The position numbers were made by a program, and so were the translations under genes. A stretch of DNA of 64,000 nt from Polydactylus sextarius. Its lineage: Eukaryota > Chordata > Actinopteri > Polynemidae. The DNA is taken from positions 6,289,001 to 6,353,000 of the forward strand of contig CM028917.1 of the NCBI GenBank assembly GCA_016801845.1. Reading direction: 5' to 3'. Shown here in pieces: positions 1 through 10,587 of the stretch (the stretch's first letter is position 1; each line of letters begins with the position of its first letter). Below the pieces are notes generated by a model. The model made no database searches and was not told the DNA's origin. It saw only the letters and a program-made list of their open reading frames with translations.

Positions 1-98
1 AAAAAATGGCCCATATTTAGATTTTTATGTCAGAGGTAAACAGAAATGGATGTAATGTTCCCAAACATGAACGTTGTACACCCTGCATGCAGACGTGT

Positions 99-328
<230 letters not shown>

Positions 329-359
329 TTATGCATACAGGGTTCAAAAACTAGCACCT

Positions 360-1884
360 TGTAAGTGCCAAACGTTGGTCAGATTTGTCTGTTGGGACAC
401 AAATGTAAAATTCACCATCACATGTTGACTGATAACTGTCTGAGCGAGCACCATCCTAGCTTCTTAATGTCACTGTGTTCTGTTGCACTTCATAACGAAT
501 TACAAATCTGAACCAACAGTGAGAAAATGGTAGATTTTCTATGTGAAATAGCACTGAAACAGGGCGCGATGGTGACTGTGTGGGATAAATGTGAAATCAG
601 TTTGGAAAAAAAGGTAAAAGTTCACTATCCCTGGAGGGGTGACTTGAAAAGTAAATTTCACACGTTGTGTATGCAATAAATTAGTTTGATTTGACTCATT
701 GTACAGACTGAGTCGGTCTGACTGCCCCTGCTGTACGATTCTTTTACTTTGTTCTGATATTTTCATTGTGTTTATCATATTACATTGTTATAAACCTGAG
801 CCTGATTTTCATTTATACTATGTCTTGGTATCAGTTATATGTGTTTTTACTTTTAGCACCTAATTTTGCTCAAACTGTGTCCTACACTTCCCATAATGCA
901 ACACAGTACGAACTGACTTGTAAATACACGTCTTTCAAACTCCTGATGTTTTGCGACGTTCTCTCTGAGTTTCTGGCCTATAAGAGATAAAGTGTTTGAC
1001 CTCATCTGGGTTGTTTTTCTCAAACTTCTGAGCCGTTCAGAACCCACAGCAGACATGATACCACCGTTCTCATCCATCGTATCCATCATGAGTAAACTGA
1101 TCTCAATCTGTGATGCTGGCACAATGCCCCTTTAAGTACGTTTTAAAAGGCTCCCATTGTGTCCATATCAGCTAAAACCACTGGTGCCATACAGACGCGA
1201 TAAAAGCGTCAGCATCGTAGCAAAACAATCCATCTCAACAGCTAATGTCTGGCTGATTTTTCTCATTACGCCTCATACATTTTTAATACTGAGTGCATAT
1301 TAACTGGCTTTGCTCAGCCTCGGGATCACTGTTGCACATGCTGAGGTTTCACTAATGATGTTAGAACGTGTCAGCAGGTTTCTCTGCTCCCTCCTGTTTC
1401 TTGATCTTGTTGCTAATTCATTTGCTTCTGTGCAGTTTGAGTTTACCATGTTTTGTCCAATGTTTTATCTGCTCTCAGAGAGACATCACAAGGTCTATAT
1501 TTGCAAATTCTTCTAAAACACAAATGTGATTTATTTGACTTTTCATAGATTTTTGCATTTTGTAACTACAAAAATGAAAATGTCCAGTCATATTTTGGAC
1601 CTGTGACCTTACACAATGTCTTTGACAAAAAAAAAAAAAAAAAAAACAACAATAAGACTTTAAGCACTAATTACCGGCTGGACTGGTTGGTGAAGTCTCA
1701 AGGTGTTAAATCTGCTCGGCTGTGAAAAGGTAAGACTGGATTGAGGTTTTCTGTAACTATCTGATTTTAAGAAGCTGAAATGATCCTCATCCTGATCTGT
1801 TCATGTTTTCTGTGTTGCAAAACGACTTGAGATACCACTACCTCAACCAGTGTTTTACAGTAAAGAAGAAATAATGTGCTTAAG
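360..1884. other. Intergenic, nothing recognised
   Basis: Only short uninformative frames and a poly-A run (about 1628-1646). No gene, RNA or named repeat was supported. Confidence 0.6.
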
Positions 1885-2387
1885 TACAGTACCAGTCAAA
1901 AGTTTGGACACACCTTCTCATTCAGTGGTTTTTCTTTATTTTTTAGTTTCCACAGATTAATTATGAAGACATCCAACTACGAAGGAACATATGTGGACTC
2001 ATGTAGTAAACAAAAAAAGTCTTAAACAAACCAGAATATGTTTTATATTTTAGATTCTTCAAAGTAGCAACCTTTTGCCTTGATGAAAGTTTTGTACATT
2101 CTTGCCATTCTCAGCATCAGCTTCATGAGGAATGGTTTTCCAACAGTCTTGAACGAGTTTCCTGAGGTGCTGAGCACTTGTTGACTGCTTTGCCTTCACT
2201 CTACGGTCCAACTCGTCCCAAACCATCTCAGTTAGGTTTAGGACAGATGATTGTAGAGTCCAGGTCATCTGACGCAGCACTTTATCACTCTCTTGGTCAA
2301 AGAGCCCTAGAGTAGTGTCTTCAGTGTTAAAAAATAAAGTAAAACCATTGAATAGACGATGCATCTAAACTTTTGACTGGTACTGTA
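1885..2387 (-). mobile_element. Internally deleted Tc1-like transposon with intact terminal inverted repeats
   Basis: The left end TACAGTACCAGTCAAAAGTT and its reverse complement at the right end (2367-2387) are flanked by TA, the Tc1/mariner target. On the minus strand the interior encodes a remnant of the transposase C terminus (LNLTEMVWDELDRRVKAKQS, LRKLVQDCWKTIP), with the rest of the enzyme missing. It is non-autonomous and about 0.5 kb long. Confidence 0.88.
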
Positions 2388-2554
2388 TGTCTTGGAAGTT
2401 TCTGAACTTTACTCGAGTTTTTTAATTAGTTAACGTTCACTTTGACTTATGACATACTTTGACTTTGATGCATTTTCAATGTTCAGTGTCGTTACAAACA
2501 TCAGATGAAACGAAATGTGGTGTTTTCTCTATCTGTGACTCGTCTAGGCTGTCA

Positions 2555-2675
2555 AAACAAAAAAATATTTGAGGGTTGCTGCATGCTCCATCTTAAAGGA
2601 TGGATGGATGGAGAAACTTTAAAAAATATCTATATCAAACAGAAATTTTGTGGGAAAAGAACGGCCTTTGTTCTT
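2555..2675 (+). repeat. Dispersed repeat, copy A (partner at 8687-8795)
   Basis: Shares TTTGAGGGTTG, CTCCATCTTAAAGG, TGGATGG, GAGAAACTT and AAAAAATA, then CAGAAATTT and GTGG-AAAAGAA, with the partner copy. The family is not recognised. Confidence 0.75.
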
Positions 2676-3801
2676 TTATTCAGGCTCAAGACATTGTGTC
2701 AAGGTCGTTGTAGCTCCATTTTTTAAAGTGCTGGATAAACTTCATAATACATTTCTGTTTTTATTAACATGTACTTTTACTTTAATTACTTAAATACATT
2801 TATTATAGATTACTTGTCATACTTAAGTACAGTAAATGTTAGATAATTTAAGACTTTTGCTTGAGTATCATTCCAGTCGCTGGCTTGAACTTCTAAAAAA
2901 GTCATGTTTTGGTCGAGTATCTGTTCTTCTACTCCAGCGTGACTTTCAGGTACTTTATACGACACTGCATGTTACAGACTCAAAATGAACTGTCTCTTTT
3001 CTGAACTGTATCTGTATCTTATTCTCCAAATTGCCATGAATGTATCCTTGAGGTTTAAAACAAACATATGATGTTCTTGCACAAAAACAAACTAATTAGG
3101 ACCTACCTTATTTTCAGAATGTTATCACTGGTAACAGCAGGACAACAGAGGGTGAGCAGAGCAGTGACATTATATGTGATAGATTAGAAAATTAATCATA
3201 TAATAAAACACTAATTACAATAACCATTACAACATGGTTGAAATACCTGGCTACTTACCAAGCTATAGAAAAAAGACAAGTGTCAGACAAGTCAGTGGTG
3301 TCTTTCACTCTGTAAGTATTGCCTTTCTGTCACAGGCGTATGAAGATGTAGCAACACAGTTCTACCTGCTTCAGATCTGTATATTTATGCAAAGTTTCTC
3401 ATCAATAATTGTCACATCTTTAATGGTACGTTCCACATACTCCTCCTTGTGTGTTCCTTAGGTAATTTGTGGCCGAAATAATCTGCTGAAATATTTATTA
3501 TTTAATCAGATTGTTTCATTATGTTATTATTATTGTGGAAAGGAAAGGGTCAGCGGTCAAACTGGGGGATCAGTGTGTACCCTGGTTATGATGGGCGGCA
3601 AATTAAAAAGACATAGGACAGTACAGGAAAGGAAATTATGAAGTGTTATAAAACCACAAAATAAATGACAAGGGATAACAAACAGGCATACAACATGAAA
3701 ATAAACGCTTGAAATCCTCAGAGATGTTGTTGTCTCCGAAGTCTATGTGCTTGAGCATACGTTGACCTAGAGATTTCATCCAAGCATGCGATGGAGTCAC
3801 T
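2676..3801. other. Intergenic, nothing recognised
   Basis: AT-rich sequence without supported coding frames. Confidence 0.6.
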
Positions 3802-4055
<254 letters not shown>

Positions 4056-4665
4056 CCTTCTGTCTGAAGTCAACAAAGTAAATATCTGAGAAATCAAAGT
4101 AGTGTGTAAAAACAATGATGCAAGACCATATAAAACACTGAAAACATTCAAGCCTTCAATTTGCAATTTTATTGTCATTTCTGTCACATGTTCTGTTCAT
4201 GTCACAGGACTGAAATGCTGTTTCACTGAGACTTCACTGTTAAAAACAACTAAGTATGCAACCAAAAGAGTTCAGTAAGATTGTAACAAATTAAACAAAA
4301 ACTTTTTTCAAACAAATTTCGAAACAAAACTTATCAAAATTAAACCAAGATCACCACCAACCCCCCTCCCCAAAAAGGCACATTTTTCAACATTTTCATG
4401 ACTTTCTCAAGAATTAATTCACATATTTTGATGGAAAAAAATAATGATAATGGTTTCGAGGAATAACATCAACTGAAAGATCAAATTTTGTGCAGAAATG
4501 TACATATTATGGTTTTACTGTTTAATGATGGTTAATGATGTGACTGAATCTGATCAAACAAATTCCATGTTGGAAATAAAATATAAAAAAGGGTATTGGT
4601 CTGTTGGTTGCTCCAGGTGTTTTTTAGTCTACAGTGAAAGAAAGACACCAACTTCAACCATCTTT

Positions 4666-4863
4666 TTACCCGATGTTTAGATTCAACCTGTCAGGAGTTA
4701 GTCTATTTGGAATTTGGAGTTTAGTATTTTTTTTGATCCAGTTTTTGTATTCATCATTGCAGATGTCCAAGAAAACAGCTGCATTCTTAAAAGCCCTACG
4801 ATCACCAAACACAGTGACTCCATAAAGCACCTTGTCTTTCACCAATCCTCCGCCAGAATCACC
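4666..4863 (-). CDS. Protease exon 6 (active-site Ser, C terminus)
   Basis: The exon opens with GDSGGGL (catalytic Ser223) and ends with a TAA stop at 4668-4666. It holds the Cys232 equivalent (DIC) and the terminal NW-I helix, then an extra tail of about 20 residues. An AATAAA on the minus strand at 4173-4168 would fit a 3' UTR of roughly 490 nt. Confidence 0.88.
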   Translation of the reverse strand, partial: GDSGGGLVKDKVLYGVTVFGDRRAFKNAAVFLDICNDEYKNWIKKNTKLQIPNRLTPDRLNLNIG

Positions 4864-6774
4864 CTGGAAACAACAAATATGATTTGTGAGGTAATTCTGC
4901 ACCGTATTACAAAATGCTGACATATATTGAAATTGACAAAAGTTGAAAGGAAAAGTGATGCCAACTCACCTCAACTATATCAGTTGTACCATCACTACTT
5001 TTAGCGCAGATCCAATGCTGATGTGCATATATACTGTAGAAGTCGTAGTCCTTTGACTTTAGACTATTCCTTTTCTCACTACAGTCGACAACCTTCATGT
5101 TAGCACACTGGAGCTCGGCTATTTGACCAAATACTAAAAAGGAATGAGAGAATATATATATATATATATATATAAAAGAAAGAAAGATAATTGAATCTTA
5201 ATGTAAAACTAAAATGACATAAAGCAAAGATTAAAAGCAAAGATTTGCAAAAAATAATCTCACTTTTTTGGCCATTAGAGTCCGTAGCGGTGGCAGCGTT
5301 ACCTGCAACCTGAACCGTGTCACCTCTATAAAAGAAGAAGCAAACAAATGTACATGAACAATTAAAAAAAATAAAATAAACAAACGACAATGAGATCCGA
5401 AGTGAGAAGTGAGAGACAAACATAGCATGTATAACACGACTTCTAACCAAAAACAACCAAAATCTAATTAATCAGTTCGCCAGTGAGTCTCAATGAATGT
5501 TTTTGGATAGATGTGAAAGGACTCTCTTAAGGCACAAGATATTACATTCACATGACTGGGATGGGTGGATAGAAATAAACTTCATTATCTCCATTTATGG
5601 TCACAAACTCATCAATGTTTTAACTTAAAAATATGATGAAACAAAGAAGACAGATGTATATATTTCTAAAAAATTGCAGTCTATATCAAAAAAGCTTTTT
5701 ATGTGACATCTCACATTTGTAGTGGGCCAGGTTGACACATAGAAACAGGGTCAATGTTAGTTGGATAGGGCAGCTTCACCAGCATGAGGTCATGCTGCTT
5801 CTTGTTGTTCACATAGAAGATAGGCTCTGTTTGGATCTGCACAGTTTGTGTTGTGCCCTTGTTCACACCAACAACTGCATACATAATCCTACGAGGCAAG
5901 CACAGAGAGCAAAGCTAGTGCTTAGATGCGTTTAAATTCATTCCTATGAATTCCAGTTCTTCTTTCATTCACTTATTAGTCCACTGATTTACTGATCCAC
6001 TCAGTTACTGCTCATGATAATCTTTTGACCAACTGGTCTGCATTGATGTAATATTATCTATATCTGGGCATTTCAACATTCCCACAAAAAGTGCCAGTAA
6101 TTTGTCCAACTAAAGAAATAACTAAACACAACAATCATCACAAGGATACCAAAGCATTTGTAACTGCAGCAATATTCTGGGAAAAGTAAGTTATTATCTG
6201 ACCGATATGCCAATGTTTTTGGCTATGACCGAATAAATGAACCTGCCTTGCCTTACATCAAATCATTACTGATGTAAGGCTCTTACTGCAGGTATAGCAT
6301 TCAATTATGTACTCGGCCTGAATTTATTAACACAGAGGGAAATATTGCGTGTTTAAGAACAAAATGTGTCTTTCTCACCCTCCTTTTTCCCAGCAGTGAG
6401 CAGCAGTCAGAACCCACTGGTCAGAGACCAAGGAGCCGCCACAGAGCGCTGCCATGCCGTTGGGTAGAATAAATTCCAGCCTGACATGGTAGTTGCGCTC
6501 GTTTGGTTTACACTGTTTACCTCCGAGGATTCTCTTCTGCAGATTCACCTCTGTGCCGCCTGTGAACCCTGAAAGAGAGAGCCCTTCTGCAGGTGACTAT
6601 GAGTTAAACATGAGTTAAAACATACTGAGAGAACAACTGAAGAGTTTATTAATTTGTTTATTCAAAACTGATTCATCTCATTAGTAAATGCAGATGTGCA
6701 GTACCTGATGCAGTGAGAAGAAGGATGACAAACCCACTAGCTGCTGCTGTTAAACTCATAGCTGCTCCTCTCAT
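4666..6774 (-). CDS. Secreted trypsin-like (S1A) serine protease, six exons, 285 residues
   Basis: Joined exons (minus strand) 6774-6705, 6568-6379, 5888-5715, 5325-5264, 5133-4970 and 4863-4666 total 858 nt and read open to a stop, with GT-AG introns and matching phases throughout. Residues 1-23 form a signal peptide with a hydrophobic run. Activation would cut after Arg36, before ILGG. The catalytic triad is His81 (TAAHC), Asp120 (HDLMLVKL) and Ser223 (GDSGGG). Asp217 sits where trypsin has Asp189, suggesting cleavage after Lys/Arg. Cysteines equivalent to trypsin pairs 22-157, 42-58, 128-232 and 168-182 are present, but those of 191-220 and 136-201 are absent. Trp141 is Asn154, Trp215 is Phe, and the usual GDSGGP proline is Gly. 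After the final helix there is a tail of about 20 residues. The role is probably extracellular proteolysis in immunity or digestion, but the subfamily (granzyme-, kallikrein- or trypsin-like) cannot be fixed by eye. A decayed relative lies just upstream. Confidence 0.9.
4970..5133 (-). CDS. Protease exon 5
   Basis: The exon encodes the LQC (Cys157), DCS (Cys168) and WIC (Cys182) equivalents and ends with DIVE, just before the active-site serine. The 191 position is Val, not Cys. A short TA microsatellite lies just beyond the acceptor at 5154-5174. Confidence 0.85.
5264..5325 (-). CDS. Protease exon 4 (62 nt, autolysis-loop region)
   Basis: This small exon encodes GDTVQVAGNAATATDSNGQK, the segment where trypsins have VAGWG; here Trp141 is replaced by Asn. 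Of the two possible acceptor AGs, only the one before 5325 keeps the frame. The donor is GTGAGATT, and a related copy of this exon and its donor lies at about 7.80-7.87 kb. Confidence 0.8.
5715..5888 (-). CDS. Protease exon 3 (catalytic Asp)
   Basis: The exon encodes HDLMLVKL with catalytic Asp120 and the Cys128 equivalent (SMC). The donor is GTGAGA after phase 2. A decayed copy of this exon lies at about 8.07-8.22 kb. Confidence 0.87.
6241..6293. other. Nested inverted repeat in protease intron 2
   Basis: The outer arms ACCTGC and GCAGGT enclose perfect inner 10-bp arms CCTTACATCA and TGATGTAAGG, with a 9-nt loop. It could form a stem-loop; no function is evident. Confidence 0.7.
6379..6568 (-). 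CDS. Protease exon 2 (activation site and catalytic His)
   Basis: The acceptor is ...tttcag and the donor GTGAG. The exon carries the short propeptide, activation site KR|ILGG, the Cys22 equivalent (KQC), and the CGGSLVSDQWVLTAAHC block with catalytic His81 and the 42-58 disulfide. It is joined in phase 1 and phase 2. Confidence 0.9.
6705..6774 (-). CDS. Protease exon 1 (signal peptide)
   Basis: The exon has ATG at 6774 and a second in-frame ATG five codons later, either of which could initiate. It encodes a typical hydrophobic leader (GFVILLLTAS). The donor GT is at 6704-6703, and the exon ends in phase 1. Confidence 0.82.
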
Positions 6775-7003
6775 CCCTCTGTGTGATTTCAAAGAAAATA
6801 AAGCAAATCATCTGATAAACAATATACAAGAAATATCAATCCTATCAATAAACAATTCAACTGATCATAAAGAAAGGGGGCCAAAATCAAGCTATTAAAA
6901 CTATGGTGGACTTCCTCTTCACACTCTTAATTTGCATTAAGTTATGAAGTGCATACATCTTGCAACCTCATCTCATCCCAAAAAGTACTACTGTTCTGCT
7001 ACT

Positions 7004-7133
7004 GCAGTTTCACAATTTTGGGTCTGAAATTGTGAAACAGCTAAATTTACTTTCACAATTTTGCGAAACTGCATTTAGCAGGTCTGAAAATTGTGAAACT
7101 ACCACATGAATGTAGCAGTTTCACAATTTCAGA
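7004..7133. repeat. Cluster of alternating inverted repeat arms
   Basis: The word GTTTCACAATTT and its reverse complement AAATTGTGAAAC alternate five times, with GGTCTG between arms, so several hairpins are possible. A single copy (ggtctgaaattgtgaaactg) recurs at about 9120-9140, within a larger duplicated flank. Confidence 0.85.
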
Positions 7134-7239
7134 CACGAATCTGGTACGATTTTCTCCTCTGTTATTTTCTATTCCATCCCAGTCTCATCCAGCATTAAGT
7201 TACCTCCGGTTATTCTATGACTCCAACCATTTGCTAAAT

Positions 7240-7736
7240 TCTAACACGGTGCAGCATTACTGTGATATAGTCAATATTTAATATTTAAAGATACTGGAAT
7301 ACTGTGCAATATCCAGATACTGTGCAATAAGATTATTCTTTCATCATCACTCATCATCACTGTGCAATATTTAATATTTGACAATGTGCAATAAATCCAC
7401 ACCATATATGTATATCATACTTCATATTCATTCTTGTGTATTTGTATACAGCGTCCTCAGAACTGTGCACCTTATCCACCCTTTTATTATATACTTTTTA
7501 TACTTGCATACTTTTATATTTGACATGTTTCTTGCACTATTACTTATTCTTGTACTTGTTTTATATTTATCTATTCTGCTTTATGTTATCATTTTCTACA
7601 CATATTCTGTCATATTCAGTACACACACACACACATATGTGTGTGTGTGTGTGTGTGTGAAAAGGAGCTGTTTTTAATTGTACTCATGCACATGTGAAAA
7701 AGTATAGTGACAATAAAAGGCATTCTATTCACAACC
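7240..7736 (+). mobile_element. Probable LINE 3' UTR tail
   Basis: This AT-rich stretch has repeated TGTGCAATA words, an internal AC/GT microsatellite (7621-7659), and an end reading agtgacaataaaaggcattc, the style of 3' tail seen on fish L2/CR1-type LINEs. No coding portion remains. It lies inside the decayed protease duplicate. Confidence 0.45.
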
Positions 7737-7794
7737 ACTGGGTGCTGAGGGAACAACTTTTTCAAGTTAAGTACTTTAAGTAACTTCAATAGAT

Positions 7795-8217
7795 TATCAG
7801 AAATAATCTCACTTCTGTCATTATTAGGGCCTCCAGTGGTGGCAGCATGTCCTGGTCTCTGGACTGTGGCATATTAAATGTAGGTAACTGTAATGATATT
7901 TGCAATCTGGGTAACAGACTTGTTTATCTGCGGATTATGGTAAACAATTGTGTCCTCTGGATTTTACCCAAATGTGAGACTCTCAGATCCCTATTAATTC
8001 ATGGGTATTATTTAATTAGCAACCAAGAAGGTCTAGATCTAATTTACAACTCACATTTTAGGATGATCCTCAGTCAGGAAGACTTACAGGTTGAATGCCA
8101 GTGGGGGTAAGAAGCTGAGGTAGCATGAGGTCATGAACCTTAGTGTTTCCTTTATTGTCTTTGTAGATCACATTTCTTTCTCAGACCTCTCAGGGTATGT
8201 AGACATACTGTGGTTCT
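7795..8217 (-). pseudogene. Decayed duplicate of the serine protease (exon 3- and exon 4-like pieces)
   Basis: On the minus strand, about 8217-8075 translates as VIYKDN...VHDLMLPQL...IQPVSLPD. This matches exon 3 of the intact gene around the catalytic Asp, but stop codons interrupt the upstream part and follow at once. Further along in the expected order, about 7870-7800 reads TVQ...GHAATTGGPNNDR and ends at the same GTGAGATTAT donor as the intact exon 4. No convincing exon 1, 2, 5 or 6 was seen. A LINE tail (about 7240-7736) occupies the place where exon 5 would be. This is best read as a truncated tandem duplicate of the 6774-4666 gene or of another family member. Confidence 0.68.
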
Positions 8218-8370
8218 ACATGTTAAGGTCAGAAGATAAAGATGAACATGAACTGCAGGTGTGATTCTCTATTCTGTCTCTTTATTGTGTTTCAGTGTGC
8301 CAGAATTTTTTGTTTAAATCTGTTATTTTGTCAATGATTTGCCAATGTTTCTCCTTTGCAGATCAAATGA

Positions 8371-8372
8371 TA

Positions 8373-8449
<77 letters not shown>

Positions 8450-8450
8450 T
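8371..8450 (+). repeat. (ATA/AAT)n trinucleotide repeat
   Basis: About 26 near-perfect TAA/ATA units. Confidence 0.97.
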
Positions 8451-8686
8451 GCCAACTTACATACACCCCTCAGTAGTAGCTGTAACTGTATACAGTTGAA
8501 GAAAAAGAATACTTCTACAGTTGCAGCAGTGATGTATCATTCATGATAAAGCTGTTAGGCTTTAATTTAATTCCCCAACCAAGAGCAATGGAAACCAGAA
8601 CAAACAGAAAGTAGAGACATCTGCGTTGCTGAAACAGAGGCAGGTTCTCTGACTAACATCATTTTGTTGGGAAGATGTTTATGAAA

Positions 8687-8795
8687 ACCATGTTTGAGGG
8701 TTGATGTAGGCTCCATCTTAAAGGGTGGATGGAGAAACTTAAAAAATACCAATGTCAAGCAGAAATTTGTGGAAAAAGAAACAGCCTTTTGTTAG
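8687..8795 (+). repeat. Dispersed repeat, copy B (partner at 2555-2675)
   Basis: It is in the same order and orientation as copy A, with small indels. Confidence 0.75.
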
Positions 8796-9099
8796 GGCAA
8801 GTGTTGTGTATTTTTGAACACTAGTGCAGTAGGGTAATACTGTATCATTTCACTGTATAAATGTAGCTATGAGTGTTTCATCTGAAGGATTCAGTAAATT
8901 AAGCTTTTGTCCTCAAATGCGTGTAAATACTGTCTTAATATATGTAAATATAAAATAACAATGACTAAGGGCTCAAAAAACAGGAACTTTTTTTTCTGGT
9001 TAATCGTGTTTCTTCACTTGTCTTTGTGATGTTTCCATACCATGTATGGTCATCAGTGATTTGTCTTTTCTTCATCTAATACCACAATTACCAGACATA

Positions 9100-9245
9100 A
9101 TTTCTGGTTTCATAATTCCTGGTCTGAAATTGTGAAACTGCCATATTTTTCTCCTCTGTTCTTCTCTATTCCAACCCAGTCTCATTCAGCATTAAGCTAC
9201 AACTGCAACTTCATATTCCATGACACCAATCATTTGCAGTGGTGG
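9100..9245 (+). repeat. Diverged copy of the 7084-7235 segment
   Basis: Both segments contain, in order, GTGAAACT, TTTTCTCCTCTGTT, CTATTCCA, CCCAGTCTCAT, CAGCATTAAG, TATTC, ATGAC and CCAA/CAAT-CATTTGC. They lie in the same orientation about 2 kb apart, bracketing the protease pseudogene. Confidence 0.75.
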
Positions 9246-10557
9246 CTGTTGATAATTTTTTTTTTACTACATTACTAACATCTACTAAAACTACTAATAT
9301 CTACAGTATTTAGTAACATCTCATCCAGCCAACTCTGATTTTTATAACATCAACAGGTGAAACCTTGTAACTTCATCCTCGGTCACTTTCCTGCTGCTGG
9401 ATGTTTAAATCAGGTTGGTCTGGACCAAGATCCTTTATCCTGTTTTTTCTCTAAGTCTACCTCTATGAAAGGATTTTTTGGTAAAAACAAACAAAACAAA
9501 GCCAATGAGAGAGCAGCCTCAGGTCACCTGCAAGTCAAAAGTTCAAGGACCGACATCAATTAGTCCGGCGTCCCGCGACCAGGAAATTTACACAGAAAGA
9601 AATTAATCACACACAACTAATTTTCAATAAATCCCGACAGAAACATACAAGGCACATCACTGTATGAGTAATTGATTTTGATTAATTATTGTAATGTCTG
9701 TGTGTGTGTGAGGAAGCTGTATAGCATCCTCCTCACTGTCTAGCAGAAATCAACACATTTACATCTATAATCGACAATAGTTTTCGTTGTGTTTTGCTTT
9801 ATATTAATCACTCTCTCTCTATGAGGTCTGCTGCTGGGGATGTGTCCAAACTGGGTGCACACATGTGGATGCAGTCACAACAGGGAACAATCACCCTGTT
9901 AGCAGGGAACCTAGTGGGTGGCCTGGAAGGAGTATTTGGTGTAGTTTGGCTTTTGTTTGATATTTCCTTAGTTAAGCATGCATTTTACTTTATCTGTATT
10001 AGTTATTCAGTTATCTTGTTTGTTTATGCAAATAGTTATGTAATCACTTATGTTAAAGGTAACTGTGTAGTGGGTAATTGGCTCTCACTGATTTGAGGGG
10101 AGTGGCTTTAGCCAGAGTATATAGCCACGTAGGCAGCTGTCCACCATCACCATATTATTTGTAACTGTTTTTTTTTTTTTTTTTTTTTTGTCAAAGAAAA
10201 GTAAAAGAGAACCAGAGCTCTGAACTCAAAACACCTCTGCAGTCCAATGTCCTTTTTTATCTGATGTATTTTTTTAAGTTGTGCACCTCGACACCGCTGG
10301 TCTACATAATTTAAAAGGAGTTCTCTACCATCTAAACCCTACAGTGTGTCTGTACAGACATAAAATGATTACACCAACGTGAGTCTTCTGTGTCTGTGTC
10401 CACTGTCATCCACCGAACATGTCTGAACATAACATGCTTTGCTTCTTCACTCCCTCCTCTAGTCCCCCGGCCAATACATTACTGTTGTACAACCTGTTGA
10501 TTAAACTCACAGTGACCTCTCCAGGTAATCACCTGCTAGTACAATTATCATTTTGCA

Positions 10558-10587
10558 TTATCTAACTAATGTATGTTAGTTAGATAA
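10558..10587. other. Perfect 12-bp inverted repeat with 6-nt loop
   Basis: TTATCTAACTAA, loop TGTATG, TTAGTTAGATAA. It is AT-rich, isolated and of unknown role. Confidence 0.75.

Noticed and set aside
9830..10200. Possible solo LTR (TATA-like AGTATATAG, followed by a T-rich tract)
   Set aside because: No matched TG...CA ends or target duplication could be identified.
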